DNA from: Gemmatimonadota bacterium | GTDB taxonomy: Bacteria; Gemmatimonadota; Gemmatimonadetes; Gemmatimonadales; Gemmatimonadaceae | Length of the DNA: 64,000 nucleotides | Assembly: GCA_020161135.1 (NCBI GenBank) | Contig: JAIUOB010000001.1 | Span: 930,001-994,000, forward strand | Direction: 5' to 3' | Shown: piece after piece, positions 58,165 through 64,000 of the stretch | Layout of the letters: every line of letters starts with the position of its first letter | Numbering within the stretch: the stretch's first letter is position 1 | The notes under the pieces: generated by a model | Told to the model about the DNA's origin: nothing | The model's database searches: none | The model's input: the letters and a program-made list of their open reading frames with translations, nothing else | Position numbers and translations under genes: made by a program

Positions 58165-58758
58165 TCATCGCGTGAGCGCGGCCCGCAACAGCATGCGGGC
58201 GCGGTGCAACTGGGCCTTGCTGCCGCCCGGCGTGATGCCGAGCTGTTCGCCGATCTCCTCGTGGGTGAAGCCGTGTACGTCGTGCAGCACGAACACGCGT
58301 CGGGCACCGGTCGGGAGCCCGCCGATCGCCTGCTCGAGGTCGAGCCGCTCGCCCACGAACGCCGGCCGCGAGGCCGTGGTGTCGAGCGCCTCATCGTCGG
58401 CGAGGCGACCCTGCTGTACTCCCGTCGTCTTGCGGCGCGAGAGCACCACGTTCACGGCCACCCGATGCAGCCAGGTGCTGAACGCCGACTCGCCGCGAAA
58501 GCCCGGGAGCTTCTGCCACACCCGCACGAAGACATCCTGCGTGACCTCGTCGGCCTGCACGCGGTCGCCGAGCATCCGCACGCACAACGCATAGACCCGG
58601 TCGACGTGCTGGCGATACAGCCGCTCGAAGGCCCGTCGGTCGCCAGCGGCGGCCGCCGTCACGTCCGAAACGTCCGGCAGGAGGGCCGGCGGCGACGCGT
58701 CGTGGGTCTCGAGGGGGTGATCGGTCACGCTCAGGGCGTTCACGCGCAGGGCGAGCAA
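58165..58758 (-). CDS. RpoE-like ECF sigma factor
   Basis: The product is 197 aa if TTG 58758 is used, which has GGAG five bases upstream; GTG 58728 (VTDHPLETHD) is an alternative with a weaker site. Region 2 is at about 40-105 (DRRAFERLYRQHVDRVYALCVRML, DEVTQDVFVRVWQKL, FSTWLHRVAVNVVLSR). Region 4 is at about 140-190 (ARRVFVLHDVHGFTHEEIGEQLGITPGGSKAQLHRAR). It is the first gene of the operon sigma / anti-sigma / DUF4097 / DUF4097 and probably directs its own operon. Confidence 0.92.
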   Translation of the reverse strand: MLALRVNALSVTDHPLETHDASPPALLPDVSDVTAAAAGDRRAFERLYRQHVDRVYALCVRMLGDRVQADEVTQDVFVRVWQKLPGFRGESAFSTWLHRVAVNVVLSRRKTTGVQQGRLADDEALDTTASRPAFVGERLDLEQAIGGLPTGARRVFVLHDVHGFTHEEIGEQLGITPGGSKAQLHRARMLLRAALTR

Positions 58759-58858
58759 GTGGACTCCGGAAACCTGTCACCCGATTGGACGGGGCGGGTC
58801 GCCCGAAGGTTTGAACGGCTCCGCTCGGCGCGTCCCGGCCGCGGCGGTCGCCCTGGGG

Positions 58859-59530
58859 TCAGTTCGCGGCCCGCTCGACGATGGCCACCAGCTCCCCGAT
58901 ACCCTGAAGCCAGTGGTCCGGCTGGGCCGGGGCCAGTTCGGCCCGCGAGAACGGCCCCCAGAGGGCGGCCGCGGTGCGGCTGCCGGCGGCCCGACCGGCG
59001 TGCATGTCGTGCGGAGAATCGCCGACAAACAGGGCATCCGCCGGGGGCACCCCCAGACGCGCACAAGCCAGCAGCACCGGGTCGGCCTCCGGCTTGTGGC
59101 GCGTGGTTTCCTCGAAGGTCACGATGGCATCGAAGTGGCCGGCGAGGCCGACGTGGCGCAGCGACCGATCGGTCATGCCGCGCCCCTTGCTGGTCACGAG
59201 GGCCAGCGCGTGGCCGCGCCCCCGGGCCCAGTCCAGCACTTCGGGCACCTCGGGGTAGCAGGCGGTGAGGCGCTCGAGGTGCAGGTCCTGATAGTCCCGA
59301 TACCGCGCCACGATCGCCTCCACCTCCTCCTCCCCGTCGCACCACTCGGCCAGCTGCGTGCGCAGGGGCGTGCCGATCCCGGCCACCCACTGCGGACGGG
59401 TGGGGCGCCGCGCGCGATCGGCAAAGGCGTACTCCATGCAGTCGAGCAGGAGCCCGATGGAGTCGATCAGGGTGCCGTCGAGGTCGAAGAGGAGGGCGGG
59501 GCGGGCCGTGCGCGTCGTGACGAGTGACAT
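58859..59530 (-). CDS. HAD-family phosphatase (phosphoglycolate phosphatase-like)
   Basis: The product is 223 aa. HAD motifs: ALLFDLDGTLID (Asp16 nucleophile, Asp18), LALVTSKGRG (motif II), the Lys in HKPEADP, and FVGDSPHDMHAG (motif IV). The alpha-helical cap between motifs I and II (about 25-90) is of the phosphoglycolate/PpaX type. It hydrolyses a small phosphoester. It follows the helicase gene by 21 bp on the same strand. TATGCT four bases before ATG 59530 may give it its own transcript, so its link to the helicase is uncertain. Confidence 0.88.
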   Translation of the reverse strand: MSLVTTRTARPALLFDLDGTLIDSIGLLLDCMEYAFADRARRPTRPQWVAGIGTPLRTQLAEWCDGEEEVEAIVARYRDYQDLHLERLTACYPEVPEVLDWARGRGHALALVTSKGRGMTDRSLRHVGLAGHFDAIVTFEETTRHKPEADPVLLACARLGVPPADALFVGDSPHDMHAGRAAGSRTAAALWGPFSRAELAPAQPDHWLQGIGELVAIVERAAN

Positions 59531-59551
59531 GCGCGAAGCATATCGCCCTGC

Positions 59552-61969
59552 TCAGCCCATGAGGATGATCGCGAGCGCGATGCGCGACGCGGCGTCGTGA
59601 CCGCGCACGACCGCCGGTGTAAGGAGTGCGTGCGCCGCCTGGGCCAGCACCGCCTCGTCGCGCCACGCGTCGAGCCAGCGTTGCAGCGCCGCCATGCTCG
59701 CGCCCACCGGGGGCGCGTCGGCGCACCAGCGCAGCAGCGCCTCGAGTGCCGCCGCGCCGCGCGCCTCGAGCGCACAGGCACGCGCCGCGGCCACGGCCGG
59801 CGCCAGGACTCGGCGCTCGACCTGACTCATCGCCGCGGCGCGTTGCGCGATGATCTCGAGCAGACGTTGCCGCACCGCCGCGTGGGTCGGCGGCGGTGTC
59901 GCTCGGGCTGTCACCGACGCGGACTCCGTCGTCGGCCGCGTGCGCCCCGCGGCCGAGGCCAGCCCCGCGCGATACCGCGCGCGGCGGTTCCGCGCCCACG
60001 CCCGCACCGCTCGGCGTGCCGCAGCGGGCATGGCCTCCGGCCATGCGGCGGCGGTGACGGGCGCATGGTGTGCGCGCCGCGCCTCGAGCGCGCGGCAGAG
60101 CCGCAGCACGCGGGCGGGTGCCGTGCGCACTCGCCACCGTGGTGCGCGCACGGCGAGCAGTCGCGCGCCGGCCGCCGTGTGCACGAGCAGCAGCGCAGCG
60201 CGCGGGCCCGCCGTCGCGTCCGCGCGACGCCGCGTGGGCTCGATGCACAGCACGCGCGGCGCGTGGCGCCCGTGGGGGGCGTGTGTCGATGCGTCGTGAC
60301 CGGCTGTCGCGTGGGCGCGCCACTCTGCGAGGATCGCGTCGAGCTGGGCCCGTGCGCGCATCGGATGCGAGGAGGCAGCACGCGACCGGTCGCCCAGCAG
60401 TCGCCCCGCCTCACGCGCCTTGCGCGCCACCCGCTCGGCCACCGCCACAGCGGACTCCACCTCCGGCGAGGGCGCCAGCTCGTGCACATGCACCACCGCG
60501 TGCCGCGAGCCGGAGCGAGCGCAGCGTCCGACGCGCTGGTCGCGGCGCGCGGCGGTCCACGGCAGGTCAAGGTGCACGACGACGCCGGCGTCCTGGAGGT
60601 TCACGCCTTCGGCGAGGATGTCGGTGGTAAGCAGCAGCGTGATGGCCTCGTGCGGCGGCGGCGGCGGCCGTTCCTGGGCGCGCGGCGCGAAGCGGGCGAG
60701 CGCGTCGCTGCGGCTGATGGTGCCGCTGGCGATGCGGGCCGAGCGTCCGGTGAGGGCGCCGACACCGGCGATGTCGCGCAGGGCGCGCTGCAGCGCGTCC
60801 ACGGTGCGAGTGAACTGGGTGAAGGCGAGGATGGGCGTGCCCGCGTGTCGCGTGCGCAGGGCGCGCAACCAGGCGGCCCGCTGCGCGTCGGTGCCGCCCG
60901 GGCCTGCGGCGCAACGCGCGTGCAGCGCCGCCAACGCTGCCAGCGCGTCGAGGTGGCCTCGTAGCACGTCGTGCAGGGGCGCGGACGTCACGGCATGGGT
61001 GGCGAGGAGTTCCGGAAAGGCGAGTTGTCCGTCGAACTCGCCGACGACCCAACTGCGCAGCTCTGCCTGTGTGGGGAGCCGTCCGGCGGCGAGCGCGTCC
61101 TCGAGGGCAGCGCCACGCAATCGTCGATGGCGAATGGCACCGGCGAGCGCGGCATCGCTCGAACACCACGCGCGGAGCAGGCCGAGTCGGATGAGTGCGC
61201 CGGCCGCGGCTCCGTCGTGGGCAGGGAGCGGGGCCGGGAGTGCCAGGATCGCATCGAGGACCGGCCGATGCATGACCAGCCGGTGCGGCGGGTGGTGGCG
61301 CACGCGCGGGCGAGCGGCCGCGGCCTGCGGGGCGTGCGCACGACGCCCGCGACGTGCGACGCGCACGTGTGGGTGCGTGGTGTGTCGCACGGTCAGTGCG
61401 GCGATGTCGTCGTCGTTGGCTGGCGCACGGTCGCCCAGGCTGAGGCCGAAGAGTGCGCGCGGGTCGGCGGTGGAGTTGTGCAGCGGGGTGGCGGAGACGA
61501 GCAGCAGGTGTGCGCCCGCGACATGGCGAGCGACGTGCCGATAGCGCCGAGTCGTGGGTGTGCGCACGTGGTGGGCTTCGTCGATGATCACCAGGCGTTG
61601 CTCGCCTGTGGCCCCCGTGTCCGCGTTGCCGGGGCACGCGCGGGAGAACGCCTCGACGGAGCGAAGCGTGACGTGTGGGAGTGCGGCGTGCGCGATCGCC
61701 TGTCGCCACATGGGCAGCAGGCTGGCTGGAGCGATGACGTCGATGTGCCGATAGCCCGCGGCGACGGCGAGTGCGGCATAGGTCTTGCCCGTGCCGACGT
61801 CGTCGGCGAGGAGCGCGACCTGGTGACGTGCGAGCAGGGCGCGCAGGCGATCGGCGGCGATGCGCTGGTGCGGGTGCAGGGTGACATCGCCGAGTGTGGT
61901 GGCGGTGGTGGTGGGGAGCAGGGTGTCGGCGATGTCGTGGCAGGCGTGGTCGAGACGTGCGTCCGTCAT
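59552..61969 (-). CDS. SF2/SNF2-like DEAH helicase coupled to a DNA methyltransferase
   Basis: The product is 805 aa. The motor has Walker A DDVGTGKT (56-63), DEAH at 129-132 (VIIDEAHHVRT), SATPLHN (motif III), AFTQFTR, LLTTDILAEGVNLQDA (motif V) and QRVGRCARSGS (motif VI). The C-terminal 300 residues are Ala/Arg-rich and helical, with no known domain. The ATG overlaps the methyltransferase stop (ATGA), so both are made together. Such pairs occur in defence loci, for example the SNF2 helicase and adenine methylase of class 1 DISARM, but the partner genes lie outside the window. Confidence 0.85.
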   Translation of the reverse strand: MTDARLDHACHDIADTLLPTTTATTLGDVTLHPHQRIAADRLRALLARHQVALLADDVGTGKTYAALAVAAGYRHIDVIAPASLLPMWRQAIAHAALPHVTLRSVEAFSRACPGNADTGATGEQRLVIIDEAHHVRTPTTRRYRHVARHVAGAHLLLVSATPLHNSTADPRALFGLSLGDRAPANDDDIAALTVRHTTHPHVRVARRGRRAHAPQAAAARPRVRHHPPHRLVMHRPVLDAILALPAPLPAHDGAAAGALIRLGLLRAWCSSDAALAGAIRHRRLRGAALEDALAAGRLPTQAELRSWVVGEFDGQLAFPELLATHAVTSAPLHDVLRGHLDALAALAALHARCAAGPGGTDAQRAAWLRALRTRHAGTPILAFTQFTRTVDALQRALRDIAGVGALTGRSARIASGTISRSDALARFAPRAQERPPPPPHEAITLLLTTDILAEGVNLQDAGVVVHLDLPWTAARRDQRVGRCARSGSRHAVVHVHELAPSPEVESAVAVAERVARKAREAGRLLGDRSRAASSHPMRARAQLDAILAEWRAHATAGHDASTHAPHGRHAPRVLCIEPTRRRADATAGPRAALLLVHTAAGARLLAVRAPRWRVRTAPARVLRLCRALEARRAHHAPVTAAAWPEAMPAAARRAVRAWARNRRARYRAGLASAAGRTRPTTESASVTARATPPPTHAAVRQRLLEIIAQRAAAMSQVERRVLAPAVAAARACALEARGAAALEALLRWCADAPPVGASMAALQRWLDAWRDEAVLAQAAHALLTPAVVRGHDAASRIALAIILMG

Positions 61970-64000
61970 GGCAGCTCCGGTTCGAGGAGTGGCGCGAGTG
62001 ACGCGAGGGTCAGTCCGTACGCGTCGGCCACGACCTGGTCGAGGTCGGGAGGCGTGATGCCGCGCGCGAGGCGCCTGCCGAGTGGTGCGAGGAGGCGTTC
62101 GGCGTGCTCCCAGTCGGCGGGGATGGGGAGCGAGGAGACCGTCCAGCCGAGGAAGCGGCGATAGCCCCCGCGTGCCGGTTCGGCGAGTGCGTCGAGCCAG
62201 CGATTGGCGATGCGCGAGTGCAGCAGGGCGGCGAGCGCGTGCGCCTGGGCGAGGCTGGCGGTGCGCACGACGTAGCAGGTGTTGAGCGGCACGGTGGGAT
62301 CTCCCGCGTCGAGCACGAGTGGGGCGAGCTGTCGTGCGAGGTCGGCCCAGACGACACGCGGCAATTCCGAGCGGGCGGCGTCGGTGCGGAAGAGGGTCCA
62401 CCACGGGTGGCGCTTGCGCGTGTCGCGTCGGGCGTTGAGGCGCGTGCGCCATGGTGCGAGCCAGCGTGCGGCGCCGGGGGGCAGCGCGGGGAGCGGACGG
62501 TCGTCGCGATCGTGCGTCCAGAGGATGCGGAGCGTGTCGCTGGAGCGCGTGTGCGTCGGTGATGCGTCGGCTGCGCGGCGCGCGCGGGCGAGTGCCTCGC
62601 CGCGGAGAGCGGGGCGCAGCAGGTGGCGCTCGACGGTCCCGGTACGCGCGGAGGTTCGGTCGGCGTTGCGTCGGGCGCTGATGCTGTCGGACGTGGGCAG
62701 CGCCTGGCTCGCGATGCGCGCGGCGTCGTCGGCATCGGCTTCGTGTTCCCGCTGCAGCTCGACGAGAAACGCGGCGTTGCAGCCGCACTTGACGCCCAGG
62801 GTGGGGCGGGAGAGTGCGGAGTGTGCGAGTGGGGGGCCCGCGTGTCGAAGGCGTTCGAAGGCCTCTCGGGCGGTGGGGGTGAGCAGCAGCCAGGGCGCGC
62901 CGGGGTCGCCGCCGAGTGGGAGTGCGTCGGCGGTGGTGCGAAAGCGGAGTGGTGGTGTGGTGTGCGCGCGGTGGAGGACGATGTCGAGCGGTGTGTCGGG
63001 GGGTGTGCCCTCGGTCTCGGTCTCGGTCGGCGGCGGCGTGCGGGTCGCGACGATCAGTGACGGGTAGGTGGCGGCGTCGAACTGGGCGGGGGCGTCGCTC
63101 CAGTCGTGCAGGGCGTGGAGCGTGGTGTCGTGGAGGAGGAGTCGGCGCACGCCGCCGCCGGAGAGGGTGCGCCAGAGTTTGGCCGGCACCAGGAGCGCGA
63201 GTGTGCCGGTGGGGCGGAGGAGGGCGACGCTGCGTTCGACGAAGGCAACGGCGAGATCGGGCTGCGTGGCGAAGCCGGTACCGGCGCCGGCGCGTGCGGC
63301 GCCGGCACGCCAGGTGGCGAAGCGCATGGCGCGGAACTCGTGGCGGAGGCGTTGCCGCTCGAGCGCGGGGAGTGCGTGCGGGCGCACCCAGGGTGGGTTG
63401 CCGATGATGACGGAGAAGCCACGATATGCGGCGACGTCGGCGAAGAGGGCCGCGAAGCGGAAGGGGAGGGCGCCACCGCGGGCGATGCGGGCGCGGTGTG
63501 CGGCGAGATCGCGCGCGTCGCGCCGGAGTGTGGCGAGGCGTGTGCGACTGGCGTGCGCGGGCGGAACGCGTTGGCCGAACAGGTCGCGGTGGCGGAGGGC
63601 GCTCAGGAGCTCGCGGCGTTCGGTGTGCAGCGCGCGGTGGCGGCGGTCGACCTCGTCGACCGTGCGGCGGCGTTCTTCGCGTGCCAGGTGTGTGGCGAGG
63701 CGGCGTTTGCGTACGCCGGTGGCGCGGGCGTAGCGGGTGCGGAGCGTGGCGAGGTGTGTGTGGTCGGGCGGGGCAAAGTCGAAGGTGCCCCCGGCGAGTG
63801 AGTCGCCGACGCGGATATGGTGGTCGAGGTTGGGGAGGGGTGGAACGCGTGTGACGTCGGTTTCGGTGCAGTCGATGATGACCGAGAGCCAGAGGCGGAG
63901 TTCGCAGAGCCAGACGGCGAGCGGTTCGCGATCGACGCCGAAGAGGGTGGTGGCGAGCAGGTCTCGACGCCGGAGGTGTGTGGGGCGGGTGTCGCCGGCG
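61966..64000 (-). CDS. Eco57I/TaqI-type N6-adenine DNA methyltransferase, 5' end outside the window
   Basis: On the minus strand the frame is open from the window edge to 61966, giving at least 677 aa; the start is missing. Visible methylase motifs are LFGVDREPLAVWLCELRLWL (the acidic loop), IRVGDSL, and the catalytic NPPWV at about 63385-63399 in SVIIGNPPWVRPHALP. The C-terminal half (ELPRVVWADLARQLAPLV, LNTCYVVRT, GYRRFLGWTVSSLPIP) is the TaqI-like target-recognition part. A GTG at 63387 lies inside NPPWV and is not the start. It should methylate adenine. No nuclease domain is visible in this part. Confidence 0.85.
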   Translation of the reverse strand, partial: AGDTRPTHLRRRDLLATTLFGVDREPLAVWLCELRLWLSVIIDCTETDVTRVPPLPNLDHHIRVGDSLAGGTFDFAPPDHTHLATLRTRYARATGVRKRRLATHLAREERRRTVDEVDRRHRALHTERRELLSALRHRDLFGQRVPPAHASRTRLATLRRDARDLAAHRARIARGGALPFRFAALFADVAAYRGFSVIIGNPPWVRPHALPALERQRLRHEFRAMRFATWRAGAARAGAGTGFATQPDLAVAFVERSVALLRPTGTLALLVPAKLWRTLSGGGVRRLLLHDTTLHALHDWSDAPAQFDAATYPSLIVATRTPPPTETETEGTPPDTPLDIVLHRAHTTPPLRFRTTADALPLGGDPGAPWLLLTPTAREAFERLRHAGPPLAHSALSRPTLGVKCGCNAAFLVELQREHEADADDAARIASQALPTSDSISARRNADRTSARTGTVERHLLRPALRGEALARARRAADASPTHTRSSDTLRILWTHDRDDRPLPALPPGAARWLAPWRTRLNARRDTRKRHPWWTLFRTDAARSELPRVVWADLARQLAPLVLDAGDPTVPLNTCYVVRTASLAQAHALAALLHSRIANRWLDALAEPARGGYRRFLGWTVSSLPIPADWEHAERLLAPLGRRLARGITPPDLDQVVADAYGLTLASLAPLLEPELP

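Noticed and set aside
63387..63389. GTG 63387 as the methyltransferase start
   Set aside because: The codon is the Val of the catalytic NPPWV motif; the frame is open and motif-bearing to the window edge.

Overview
This is a very GC-rich, densely packed bacterial chromosome segment with few gaps over 120 bp. It has no rRNA, tRNA, IS element or CRISPR array that I can see. The gene mix suggests a Gram-negative, aerobic, environmental bacterium: a TonB receptor with a FecI/FecR pair, many lipoproteins, a long cyanobacterial-type IspH, DUF4097/DUF4412 proteins and a split ImuA-ImuB-DnaE2 mutasome. Gemmatimonadota fits best, but that is inference because there is no phylogenetic marker here. Many genes have a TAnnnT box 5-9 nt before the start codon and no Shine-Dalgarno sequence, so leaderless transcription appears common.

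Layout. 1-8.7 kb: housekeeping and regulatory genes (GNAT, TetR, ECF sigma, CGNR regulator, NTP phosphatase, universal stress protein, thioesterase, ispH, 5'-nucleotidase). 8.7-15.4 kb: lipid catabolism, a coupled SDR / acyl-CoA dehydrogenase / phosphotransferase operon facing a fadN-fadA operon across a large hairpin. 15.5-26.5 kb: acyltransferase, lipoprotein, FecI-FecR-TonB receptor module, Tat-type aminotransferase, CAAX-type protease and small proteins. 26.5-31.6 kb: a four-gene overlapping minus-strand operon (59-aa protein, membrane Ser/Thr kinase apparently starting at CTG, lipoprotein, HerA-like ATPase). 31.7-32.3 kb: a cold-shock gene whose 230-nt leader has a short ORF ending in the loop of an intrinsic terminator. 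32.3-38.2 kb: DUF2721, S9 peptidase, PHP-type hydrolase, TerB-like and YidB-like proteins.

38.3-55 kb is the most unusual part. Minus-strand radical SAM, imuA and imuB genes (55.0-50.9 kb) and dnaE2 (42.1-38.3 kb) look like one DNA-damage mutasome cassette interrupted by an 8-kb type I restriction-modification island (hsdM, hsdS, mrr-like, DUF4143 ATPase, hsdR). A photoactive-yellow-protein homologue sits at the junction, divergent from dnaE2. imuA and imuB overlap by 638 bp in different frames, dnaE2 and imuB carry repeat-derived low-complexity insertions, hsdS carries a 12-bp linker repeat like that of EcoR124-type enzymes, and the DUF4143-hsdR pair has its own promoter overlapped by a repeated operator-like motif.

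55.1-59.5 kb: pterin dehydratase, an ECF sigma / anti-sigma / two DUF4097 operon and a HAD phosphatase. 59.5-64 kb: an SF2 helicase translationally coupled to an Eco57I/TaqI-type adenine methyltransferase that runs off the window, possibly part of a larger DNA-modification or defence locus.
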